Source: CADCUY01 sp964242735
Lineage (GTDB): Bacteria > Actinomycetota > Actinomycetes > Actinomycetales > Quadrisphaeraceae
DNA length: 64,000 bases
NCBI GenBank assembly: GCA_964242735.1
Contig: CAXTAK010000014.1
Coordinates: forward strand, 1-64,000
Direction: 5' to 3'
In this document: positions 32,430 through 39,548 of the stretch, in pieces
Position numbering within the stretch: position 1 is the first letter of the stretch
Layout of the letters: every line of letters starts with the position of its first letter
Translations under genes and position numbers: made by a program
The notes under the pieces: generated by a model
Databases searched by the model: none
What the model was told of the DNA's origin: nothing
What the model saw: the letters and a program-made list of their open reading frames with translations, nothing else

Positions 32430-33791
32430 GTGAACGGATCACAGACGGGGCAGCGGCTCGATGGCCGCGCCACAGCAGCAGAGACCGACAGGACCGACGA
32501 CGTGACCTCCGACGCCACCCTCGACCGCACCCCCGACGGNNNNNNNNNNNNNNNNNNNNNNNNNNNNNNNNNNNNNNNNNNNNNNNNNNNNNNNNNNNNN
32601 NNNNNNNNNNNNNNNNNNNNNNNNNNNNNNNNNNNNNNNCCCGACGGGGCGACGTCCCCCTACGACGCGCTGGTGCTCCTGTCCTTCGGGGGGCCCGAGG
32701 GCGAGCAGGACGTCGTCCCGTTCCTCGAGAACGTCACCCGCGGACGCGGCATCCCCCGTGAGCGGCTCGTCGAGGTCGGCGAGCACTACTTCGCCGTCGG
32801 CGGCGTCAGCCCCATCAACGGCCAGAACCTCGAGCTCCTCGCGGCGCTCCGCACGCAGCTCGCCGCCCGGGGTGCCGGCGACCTGCCCGTCCACTGGGGC
32901 AACCGCAACTGGGACCCCTACCTGACCGACACCCTGCGCGAGGCCCACGAGGCCGGGGCCCGCCGGGTGCTGGTGCTGACGACCAGCGCCTACGCCTCCT
33001 ACTCGGGGTGCCGGCAGTACCGCGAGGACGTCGCGGCGTCCCTGATCACCCTCGCCGGGGAGGGGCGCCAGCTGAGCGCCGACAAGGTGCGGCACTACTT
33101 CAACCACCCCGGGTTCATCACGGCGAACACCGACGCGGTCCTGCACGCCCTGGGCCGTCTGCCCGAGCAGGCCCGCGCCGGCGCCCACCTCGTCTACGTC
33201 ACCCACTCCATCCCCACGGCGATGGCGGAGACCGCCGGACCGCAGGGCAGCGCCTACGAGCGCCAGCACGAGGCGGTGGTCGCCGAGGTCACCGCCGCGG
33301 TCTCGGCCCGCACGGGTGCGTCCCTGCCCGCGTCGCTGGTGTACTGCTCGCGGTCGGGGCCACCGACGCAGCCCTGGTTGGAGCCCGACGTCAACGACCA
33401 CCTCGCGGTGCTGGCCGAGCAGGGCACCACGGGGGTCGTCGTCGCGCCGATCGGCTTCATCAGCGACCACATGGAGGTCGGCTACGACCTCGACACCGAG
33501 GCCGCGGCGACCGCGGGGGAGGTGGGGCTTCCCATGGCGCGCGCGGCGACCGCGGGCACGCACGAGGCGTTCGTGGCCGGACTGGTCGACCTGGTGCTCG
33601 AGCGCGCGGCCAGCGAGCGCGGTGAGGTGCCCCGGCGCCCCGCGTCGGGCTCGCTCGGACCCTCCCACGACGTGTGCCCGATCGGGTGCTGCACGAACCT
33701 GCGGACGCCGGGCAGGCCCGCGGCGTGCGGCGTCGACTGGGCGGCGCCCGCCGCTCCCCTGTCAGACGCCGGACCGGTCGTCGTCGGGTGA
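32430..33791 (+). CDS. hemH: Coproporphyrin/protoporphyrin ferrochelatase, interrupted by an N gap
   Basis: Inserts Fe(II) into coproporphyrin III (CpfC type in actinobacteria) or protoporphyrin IX. The catalytic domain begins at YDALVLLSFGGPEG, with YVTHSIPTAMAE holding the catalytic His and GFISDHMEVGYDLDTEA the Glu and His set. The C terminus has CPIGCCTNL and CGVDW, the cysteines that hold a [2Fe-2S] cluster in actinobacterial enzymes. The N-terminal extension is low complexity and is cut by 100 N at 32540-32639, flanked on both sides by CCCGACGG. The true length there is unknown. The stop overlaps the next gene. Confidence 0.9.
   Translation: MNGSQTGQRLDGRATAAETDRTDDVTSDATLDRTPDXXXXXXXXXXXXXXXXXXXXXXXXXXXXXXXXXXPDGATSPYDALVLLSFGGPEGEQDVVPFLENVTRGRGIPRERLVEVGEHYFAVGGVSPINGQNLELLAALRTQLAARGAGDLPVHWGNRNWDPYLTDTLREAHEAGARRVLVLTTSAYASYSGCRQYREDVAASLITLAGEGRQLSADKVRHYFNHPGFITANTDAVLHALGRLPEQARAGAHLVYVTHSIPTAMAETAGPQGSAYERQHEAVVAEVTAAVSARTGASLPASLVYCSRSGPPTQPWLEPDVNDHLAVLAEQGTTGVVVAPIGFISDHMEVGYDLDTEAAATAGEVGLPMARAATAGTHEAFVAGLVDLVLERAASERGEVPRRPASGSLGPSHDVCPIGCCTNLRTPGRPAACGVDWAAPAAPLSDAGPVVVG
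32540..32639. other. Assembly gap of 100 N in the ferrochelatase N-terminal extension
   Basis: Exactly 100 unknown bases, flanked on each side by CCCGACGG. The repeat at the edges suggests a collapsed tandem repeat. The real gap length is not given. Confidence 0.9.
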
Positions 33792-34738
33792 CCGGCGGCG
33801 GCGCGGGGAGCGACGTCGCCGGTCTGCTCGCGCTCGCCGAGCGCATCGCCCGGGCCGCGGGAGACCTGGTGCGCGACCAGCGCCCCGACGCGCTGGGGGT
33901 GTCGTCGACGAAGTCCAGCCCCACCGACGTGGTCACCGCGATGGACCTGGCCGCCGAGGCCCTCCTGCGCTCCGAGCTGGCCCGTGAGCGGCCCGACGAC
34001 GGGATCCTCGGCGAGGAGGGCGGCCTGCAGACCGGGACCAGCGGGCTGACCTGGGTGCTGGACCCCATCGACGGCACGGTCAACTACCTCTACGGGCTGC
34101 CCGCGTACGCCGTCAGCGTCGCCGTGGTCAGCACGGCGGACGGCGCCGCTGGCGCAGCGGGTGGCCCCGCCCCCCTCGGTCCGCTCACCTGGCGGGTGCT
34201 GGCGGGGTGCGTGCACAACCCGGCGACGGGGGAGACGTGGACGGCGAGCGCGGGCGGTGGTGCGCGCCTCGACGGGCGGGCCCTGGCACCGCTGACACCC
34301 CCGCCCGCTGACCGGCACGCCGACATCGTCGAGGACCCGAGCGAGGACCCGGTACCTGACCAGGCCGGGGATCCGGTGCCCGGTCCCCGGCGGGTCCCGC
34401 GCGGCGGGCTCGCCGGAGCGCTGGTGGGAACCGGCTTCGGGTACCGGTCGGAGGTGCGCGGCGAGCAGGCCGGCATCGTCGCCGCGCTGCTGCCGCTGGT
34501 GCGCGACCTCCGGCGCATCGGGTCCGCGGCCCTGGACCTGTGCGCGGTCGGTTCCGGACGCCTGGACCTGTACTACGAGCGGGGGCTGCGCCCCTGGGAC
34601 ATGGCCGCCGGCTCCCTGGTGGTGACCGAGGCCGGGGGCGTGGTCGAGCACCTGCCCGACGGGACGCTGCTCGCCGGGCCCCACGCCCTGGTGCGCGACA
34701 TGGCAGCGGTGCTGGAGTCGCTGGCGCCCGTGGCGTAG
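33788..34738 (+). CDS. Inositol monophosphatase-family phosphatase (SuhB-like)
   Basis: A lithium-sensitive phosphatase fold, 316 aa. Metal-site motifs are visible: GILGEEGGL (about 77-85), WVLDPIDGTVNYLYGLP and RPWDMAAGSLVVTEAGG near the C terminus. Substrate is likely inositol-1-phosphate or a related sugar phosphate. The GTG at 33788 overlaps the ferrochelatase stop. A stretch around residues 180-215 (EDPSEDPVPDQAGDPVPGP) is an unusual acidic/Pro insertion. It matches the suhB position in the conserved sigA neighbourhood of mycobacteria. Confidence 0.9.
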   Translation: MTGGGAGSDVAGLLALAERIARAAGDLVRDQRPDALGVSSTKSSPTDVVTAMDLAAEALLRSELARERPDDGILGEEGGLQTGTSGLTWVLDPIDGTVNYLYGLPAYAVSVAVVSTADGAAGAAGGPAPLGPLTWRVLAGCVHNPATGETWTASAGGGARLDGRALAPLTPPPADRHADIVEDPSEDPVPDQAGDPVPGPRRVPRGGLAGALVGTGFGYRSEVRGEQAGIVAALLPLVRDLRRIGSAALDLCAVGSGRLDLYYERGLRPWDMAAGSLVVTEAGGVVEHLPDGTLLAGPHALVRDMAAVLESLAPVA

Positions 34739-34853
34739 GGAATAATGCGCCCCGTCACCCCCGGGCATGAGCGGCCGCGCGCCGGTGTTGAGGGGGTCCT
34801 CGGCGTGTTCGTCCTCGGACCACCGACCACCAGCGAGACCCCGGAGCGAGACG

Positions 34854-35153
34854 ATGGCCACCGACTACGACGCACCCCGCAAGACCGAAGAGGAGCTGAA
34901 GGAAGACTCGATCGAGGAGTTGAAGGCCCGGCGCAACGAGGCCGGTTCCTCCGCCGTCGACGAGGACGAGACCGAGGCGGCCGAGGGGTTCGAGCTGCCC
35001 GGCGCTGACCTCTCCAACGAGGAGCTGTCGGTGCGGGTCCTACCCCGCCAGGCCGACGAGTTCACCTGCTCCTCGTGCTTCCTGGTGCACCACCGCAGCC
35101 AGCTCGCCGACGTCCGCGGCGACCAGCTGGTCTGCACCGAGTGCGCCGAGTGA
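34854..35153 (+). CDS. DUF4193 family protein
   Basis: A 99-aa actinobacterial protein. It is acidic in the middle (DEDETEAAEGFELPGADLS) with a C-terminal four-cysteine zinc knuckle, FTCSSCFLVHHR and VCTECAE. Function is unknown. A GGAGCGAG ribosome site precedes the ATG. The upstream 115 bases include GGGAATAATG (34738-34747), whose AATAAT could be a -10 with a leader of about 100 bases. The gene keeps its conserved position between suhB-like and DUF3093 genes. Confidence 0.88.
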   Translation: MATDYDAPRKTEEELKEDSIEELKARRNEAGSSAVDEDETEAAEGFELPGADLSNEELSVRVLPRQADEFTCSSCFLVHHRSQLADVRGDQLVCTECAE

Positions 35154-35165
35154 CCTCGCACTGAC

Positions 35166-35666
35166 TCAGCTGCGCTGATCCCGCGCGGCGCCTCCCAGGG
35201 CCTCCACGAGGCGCTCGGGGGCCCGCGTGGACACCAGCCACGACGGGGTGGGGTCCACCGGGTCGCCCAGGTGCACCAGCACCACCGGTTCGACCCACCC
35301 CCGCAGCAGCAGGTGGGTGCGGGCGTCCAGCTCCACGCCCTTCAGGGCCCTCGCCCGCTCACCGCGCGCGGCCTCCGCGCCGGTGACCCACCGCCCCGGC
35401 AGCACCGCCCGACCAGCCCGCAGAGCGCCAGACGCGTCCACCTCGACCACCGCTGAGGCCCGGACGAGCAGCGCCACCGCCACCGCGGCCGCTGCCGCGG
35501 CGCCGAGGGCGGCGAGAGCGGCGTCGACCGGCAGCAGCGCCACCCCCGTGAAGGCGGCGGCCAGCACCGGCAGCGCCCAGGCGGCGGGCGAGGGCCACAG
35601 CCGCTCGCGGTGCCGCGGCGCCTCGTCCGCGCGCGCTGCCCCACGTGTACGCCCGGCCCCGCTCAT
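35166..35666 (-). CDS. DUF3093 family membrane protein
   Basis: A 166-aa protein with two adjacent N-terminal membrane helices (about residues 28-68) and a C-terminal soluble beta domain of DUF3093 type (GRAVLPGRWVTGAEAARG, LVSTRAPERLVEAL). Function is unknown. The ATG at 35666 is preceded by CACGCT at six-base spacing (35673-35678 on this strand), which suggests a leaderless transcript divergent from dut. Gene order relative to dut is the same as in mycobacteria. Confidence 0.85.
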   Translation of the reverse strand: MSGAGRTRGAARADEAPRHRERLWPSPAAWALPVLAAAFTGVALLPVDAALAALGAAAAAAVAVALLVRASAVVEVDASGALRAGRAVLPGRWVTGAEAARGERARALKGVELDARTHLLLRGWVEPVVLVHLGDPVDPTPSWLVSTRAPERLVEALGGAARDQRS

Positions 35667-35693
35667 CCGCCCAGCGTGCCAGCCGCCGCGGGC

Positions 35694-35699
35694 TAGGGT
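35694..35699 (+). promoter_or_regulatory. -10 element of the dut promoter
   Basis: TAGGGT, seven bases, then the GTG at 35707; leaderless arrangement. Confidence 0.45.
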
Positions 35700-35706
35700 C
35701 GCCGCC

Positions 35707-36204
35707 GTGGATGCCGTGCCCTCGAGCGGGAGGGAGGTCCTGCTGCAGCAGCTCGACGCCGGTCTGCCCCTGCCCGCCTACGCCCACCCCGGGGACGCCG
35801 GCGCCGACCTGGTCAGCGCCGTCGACGTGGAGCTGGGTCCCGGGGAGCGGGCGGTGGTGCCCACCGGTGTGGCCATCGCGGTCCCCGAGGGCTTCGCCGC
35901 GTTCGTCCACCCCCGGTCGGGTCTGGCCGCGCGCCACGGCGTCACGATCGTCAACGCCCCCGGCACGGTCGACGCCGGTTACCGCGGCGAGGTGCTGGTC
36001 ACCCTGCTCAACACCGACCGCCAGCACGCGGTGCGCCTGGCGCGTGGTGAGAGGATCGCCCAGCTGGTCCTCCAGCGGGTCGAGCGCGTGCGCTTCACCG
36101 TGGTGGAGCAGCTGCCGCCCTCGGCCCGGGGGACCGGCGGGCACGGATCGAGCGGGACGAGCGCGCTGCCGGGCGCCGGCAGCGGAAGTGGGGCGACGTG
36201 GTGA
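35707..36204 (+). CDS. dut: dUTP diphosphatase
   Basis: Hydrolyses dUTP to dUMP and pyrophosphate, keeping uracil out of DNA and feeding dTMP synthesis. 165 aa, trimeric family. Motifs: AHPGDAGADL (motif 1), HPRSGLAARHG (2), NAPGTVDAGYRGE (3), RGERIAQLVL (4) and ARGTGGHGSSG (5, with the usual RGxxGFG Phe replaced by His). The replaced aromatic in motif 5 normally stacks on the uracil, so it is worth noting. It overlaps the next gene by a few bases. Confidence 0.93.
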   Translation: MDAVPSSGREVLLQQLDAGLPLPAYAHPGDAGADLVSAVDVELGPGERAVVPTGVAIAVPEGFAAFVHPRSGLAARHGVTIVNAPGTVDAGYRGEVLVTLLNTDRQHAVRLARGERIAQLVLQRVERVRFTVVEQLPPSARGTGGHGSSGTSALPGAGSGSGATW

Positions 36205-37064
36205 GCTGGCGACGGCACGGCCGGGGCTCGGACGCCGCGGCGGAGGCGGAGGGGCAGGCCCAGCCCGCGGTGGAGCCCGCCTCTGAGGATCCCGAGGTCG
36301 GGCGCCTCGCCGCGCTGGAGGTGCGCCGGCGCGCCCTGGGCCCCTTCGACGCCGCCGAGGTGCCCTCAGCCGGGGGCCGCATCGATCTCGGGGCGCTGCG
36401 CCTCACCCCCCGGCCCGGGCTCGAGCTCCGCCTGGAGGTCGAGGAGGCCACCCAGCGGGTGGTCGCCGCGACGCTGGGGGTCCCCGGATCCAGCGTGCAG
36501 GTGCACGTCTTCGCCTCCCCGCGCACCGACGGGGTCTGGGACGAGGTGCGCGGGGAGATCGCCGCGTCGGTGGAGGCGCAGGGCGGCACCGCGGAGGTCG
36601 CCGACGTGGCCGACGGCTTCGGGCGCGAGCTGCTGGCCCGCCTGCCCGCCCGCACCACCGACGGGCGCACCGGTCACGTGGCCACCCGCTTCGTCGGGGT
36701 CGACGGGCCCCGGTGGTTCCTGCGGGCGGTCTTCGCCGGCGCTGCGGCCCTCGACCGCTCGGCCGCCGCTCCCCTGGAGGAGGTGGTGCGCTCCCTCGTC
36801 GTGGTCCGCGGTGAGGAGGCGATGGCCCCGCGCGACCTGCTGGTGCTGCGCCTGCCCCCCGGAGCGGCGCCCCGACCCGTCGCACGCCAGGCCCCCCCGT
36901 CGCCGGCGCCGCAGGCCGCTCCACCTGACGCCCCGCCGCCCGGCGCCCCACCGCTCGCAGGCCCTCCGCCTGCCGCCCCTCCGCCTGACGCCTCCCCGCC
37001 ACCGGGCCCGGCGCCGGTCCCGGTCGGATCCGGCGCGCGCCCCGACGACGGCGGTCGGTCATGA
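36198..37064 (+). CDS. DUF3710 family protein
   Basis: A 288-aa protein. The conserved domain (about 40-215) includes GPFDAAEVP, RIDLGALRLTP, RVVAATLGVPGSSVQVHVFA and the TRFVGVDGPRWFLRAVFAG signature. The last 70 residues are almost only Pro, Ala, Gly and Asp. The GTG at 36198 (or 36201) overlaps the dut stop, and its stop overlaps the OB-fold gene, forming a tight operon. Function is unknown; conserved beside dut across actinobacteria. Confidence 0.88.
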   Translation: MVSWRRHGRGSDAAAEAEGQAQPAVEPASEDPEVGRLAALEVRRRALGPFDAAEVPSAGGRIDLGALRLTPRPGLELRLEVEEATQRVVAATLGVPGSSVQVHVFASPRTDGVWDEVRGEIAASVEAQGGTAEVADVADGFGRELLARLPARTTDGRTGHVATRFVGVDGPRWFLRAVFAGAAALDRSAAAPLEEVVRSLVVVRGEEAMAPRDLLVLRLPPGAAPRPVARQAPPSPAPQAAPPDAPPPGAPPLAGPPPAAPPPDASPPPGPAPVPVGSGARPDDGGRS

Positions 37065-37486
37065 GCTCCCGCGCCCCGGCGGGCGGGGCACCGACACGGG
37101 GCACCGCCTCGGGCCGGGCGGGGCGCTGGCGGGCTGCGCTGTCCCGCCTCACCGCCGACCGGGAGCAGCTGCAGGCCGACGAGGAGTCCGCGGAGGCCGC
37201 ACGCCTGGGCGGCACCCCGTGCGCGCAGCTGAGCGGTCGCCGCCGCGCGCTGGTGTCGGGGACCCTGCGCTCGGTGACCGTGCGCCCCCAGGGCGGGGTG
37301 CCCGCCCTGGAGGCGGAGCTGTGGGACGGCACCGGCTCGCTGGTGCTGATCTGGCTGGGGCGCCGGGAGATCCTCGGGATCGAAGCGGGAGCGGCGATGT
37401 GCGTCGACGGCTTCGTGGCGTGCACCGAGGGCCGCAAGGTCCTCTACAACCCGCGCTACGAGCTCGTGCCGCGGGTCCACGCGTGA
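37061..37486 (+). CDS. OB-fold nucleic-acid-binding protein
   Basis: A 141-aa protein. A basic N-terminal helix region is followed by an OB-fold (about 68-135): ALVSGTLRSVTVRPQGGVPA, LEAELWDGTGSLVLIWLGRR, EAGAAMCVDGFVA, KVLYNPRYEL. This RecG/tRNA-anticodon-like wedge pattern suggests single-stranded nucleic acid binding. It lies in a coupled operon with DUF3710 and DUF3159 genes. The specific role is not known. Confidence 0.88.
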   Translation: MSSRAPAGGAPTRGTASGRAGRWRAALSRLTADREQLQADEESAEAARLGGTPCAQLSGRRRALVSGTLRSVTVRPQGGVPALEAELWDGTGSLVLIWLGRREILGIEAGAAMCVDGFVACTEGRKVLYNPRYELVPRVHA

Positions 37487-38205
37487 GCGCAGCGCCGCCC
37501 TCCGGCCTGGCGCGCGCGGCCACGGGCGACTCCTTCTCCCTGGCCGCCGCTGTCGGTGGCCCCCGGGGGGTCGCCGAGGCGGTGCTGCCCGGTCTCGCCT
37601 TCGTCACCGTCGTCACCCTCACGCGCGACCTGCGCCTGGCGCTGACCATCGCCCTGGGAGCCGCCGGGCTCGCCGCCGCGGTGCGCCTGGTCGGACGCCG
37701 TCCGCTGGCACCGGCGCTGTCCGGCGTCGTCGGCGTCGGCATCTGCGCCTGGTCGGCGAGCCGCAGCGGTGACGCCATCGACTTCTACGCCCCGGGCTTC
37801 TGGGTCAACGGCGTCTACGCGCTCGTGCTGGCCCTCTCGACCCTGCCGTGGCCGCGCTTCGGGCCGCTGCCCCTGCTCGGGCTGGTCCTGGGACCGCTGA
37901 CGGGGGCGCAGGGCTGGCGCGGCGACCGCCGGCGCGTCGCGCTGTTCCAGCGCCTGACGTGGGCGTTCGTCGCCCTGTTCGTGCTGCGCCTGGCGGTGCA
38001 GCTGCCGCTCTACCTCACCGACCGGGTCGGTGCGCTCGGAGTGGCGCGCCTGGTGATGGGCGTGCCCCTGTTCGCCGTCCTGGTGTGGGTGACGTGGGCC
38101 TCGCTGCGGGGCCTCGACCGCAGTGAGCGCGACGACGCGGCACTGGTCAGCGGCGCCGCGGCGCCAGCAGCCCCTGCAGCTCCGCCTCCGACTCCGCGAC
38201 GGTGA
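37483..38205 (+). CDS. DUF3159 family membrane protein
   Basis: A 240-aa protein with about six membrane segments. The family pattern is visible in GGPRGVAEAVLPGLAFVTV, DFYAPGFWVNGVYAL and SLPLLGLVLGPLTG-like stretches, with QGWRGDRRRVALFQRLTWAF afterwards. Function is unknown. The GTG at 37483 overlaps the previous stop. The end overlaps the convergent trkA gene by 59 bases, and the low-complexity C terminus (APAAPAAPPPTPRR) is encoded opposite the TrkA C terminus. Confidence 0.88.
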   Translation: MSAAPPSGLARAATGDSFSLAAAVGGPRGVAEAVLPGLAFVTVVTLTRDLRLALTIALGAAGLAAAVRLVGRRPLAPALSGVVGVGICAWSASRSGDAIDFYAPGFWVNGVYALVLALSTLPWPRFGPLPLLGLVLGPLTGAQGWRGDRRRVALFQRLTWAFVALFVLRLAVQLPLYLTDRVGALGVARLVMGVPLFAVLVWVTWASLRGLDRSERDDAALVSGAAAPAAPAAPPPTPRR

Positions 38206-38812
38206 GCAGCAGCAGCTCGTCGCCGCCCTCCAGGGTGTCGTCCGGGCTCGGGGCGATGGGGCGCCCACCGCGGATGATGCCCACCAGCACCGTCTCCGCG
38301 GGCCAGTCCACGTCACCGACCCGGGCCGCGACCAGCGGTGAGGTGGCGGGCAGCGTGATCTCCACCATCGCGGCCTGTCCGCGCTGGAAGGTGAACATCC
38401 GCACCAGGTCCCCCACGGTGACGGCCTCCTCCACCAGCGCCGTCATCAGCCGCGGGGTGGAGACGGCGACGTCGACGCCCCACGCCTCGTCGAACAACCA
38501 CTCGTTCTTGGGGTTGTTCACCCGGGCCACCGTGCGCGTGACGCCGTACTCGGTCTTCGCGAGCAGGGAGGTGACCAGGTTCGCCTTGTCGTCGCCGGTG
38601 GCGGCCACCACGACGTCCGCGGACTCCAGCTGAGCCTCGGCCAGGGACGAGGTCTCGCAGGAGTCGGCGAGCAGCCACTCGGCCCGGGCCACCGACGACA
38701 TCCTCATCGCGGTGGGGTTCTTGTCCACCAGGAGCACCTGGTGGTCGTTGGCCAGCAGCTCGCGGGCGATCGAGCGGCCCACGCTGCCGGCGCCGGCGAT
38801 CACGACGCGCAC
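38147..38812 (-). CDS. TrkA-family potassium uptake protein (CeoC-like)
   Basis: A 221-aa regulatory subunit with RCK_N Rossmann fold (VVIAGAGSVGRSIARELL, DKNPTAM) and RCK_C domain (VEITLPATSPLVAARVGDV). It sits in tandem with the next TrkA gene, with nine bases between them; such pairs act together on a Trk channel in mycobacteria (ceoB, ceoC). No TrkH gene is adjacent. The neighbour at 39549 is an APC-type permease, which may be the controlled transporter. Confidence 0.9.
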   Translation of the reverse strand: MRVVIAGAGSVGRSIARELLANDHQVLLVDKNPTAMRMSSVARAEWLLADSCETSSLAEAQLESADVVVAATGDDKANLVTSLLAKTEYGVTRTVARVNNPKNEWLFDEAWGVDVAVSTPRLMTALVEEAVTVGDLVRMFTFQRGQAAMVEITLPATSPLVAARVGDVDWPAETVLVGIIRGGRPIAPSPDDTLEGGDELLLLTVAESEAELQGLLAPRRR

Positions 38813-38821
38813 CCCGACCCC

Positions 38822-39484
38822 TCAGTCCCTGCTCGGCGCGGCGGCGAGCGCCGCCTCGAGCGTGACGACCCGGCCCGTCTGGACCAGGACGTGCAGGAGG
38901 TCGCCCTCCTGGTAGAGCGTGTCGGGGCCCGGCAGCATCGCCCGCCCGAAGCGGGTCACGTACGCCACCCGGGCGCCCAGGCGCTCGTCGACGTCCCACA
39001 GCCGGGTGCCCACCCACCCCGGGTGCACCGCGGCCTGCACCAGCACCACCCCCCCGGAGGGGTCGCGGAACTCGGCCACCGCGCCCTGAGGCAGCAGGCG
39101 GCGCAGCACCTGGTCGGCGGCCCACGGCACGGTCGCCACGGTGGGCACCCCGAGCCGCTCGTAGACCTCCGCGCGGCCCGGGTCGTAGATGCGCGCGACC
39201 ACGTTGCGCACCCCGTGGGTCTCGCGGGCCACACGGGCGCCGAGGATGTTGGAGTTGTCACCGCTGGAGACCGCCGCGAACGCCTGGGCGCGCTCGATGC
39301 CGGCCTCGCGCAGCGTGTCGCGGTCGAAGCCCACCCCCGTCACCGTCGCCCCGGTGAACGAGGTGCCCAGGCGCCGGAAGGCGTCGGGGTTCTGGTCGAT
39401 CACGGCCACCTCGTGGCCCAGGCGCTGCAGCCCGTGCGCCAGGGTCGAGCCCACGCGCCCGCAGCCCATGATCACGATGTGCAC
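38822..39484 (-). CDS. TrkA-family potassium uptake protein (CeoB-like)
   Basis: A 220-aa subunit: HIVIMGCGRVGSTLAHGLQ, IDQNPDAF after strand 2, and an RCK_C domain near the end (ARVAYVTRFGRAMLPGPDTLYQEGD-like). The GTG at 39484 has a GGAGGTGG ribosome site and TAGCGT further upstream (39507-39512 on this strand), so it is a normal leadered start. First gene of the ceoB-ceoC unit, divergent from the permease gene at 39549. Confidence 0.9.
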   Translation of the reverse strand: MHIVIMGCGRVGSTLAHGLQRLGHEVAVIDQNPDAFRRLGTSFTGATVTGVGFDRDTLREAGIERAQAFAAVSSGDNSNILGARVARETHGVRNVVARIYDPGRAEVYERLGVPTVATVPWAADQVLRRLLPQGAVAEFRDPSGGVVLVQAAVHPGWVGTRLWDVDERLGARVAYVTRFGRAMLPGPDTLYQEGDLLHVLVQTGRVVTLEAALAAAPSRD

Positions 39485-39534
39485 GCCACCACCTCCGCCC
39501 CGAGACGCTACCCGCCTCCGGACCCGCAGCCGCC

Positions 39535-39540
39535 TACTGT
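39535..39540 (+). promoter_or_regulatory. -10 element before the permease at 39549
   Basis: TACTGT, eight bases, then the GTG at 39549; near-leaderless spacing. Confidence 0.35.
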
Positions 39541-39548
39541 TGACGCCC

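Noticed and set aside
34739..34766. SigR-type promoter (GGAAT-N18-GTT) before the DUF4193 gene
   Set aside because: GGAAT is present, but the bases 18-19 positions downstream are CGG, not GTT.
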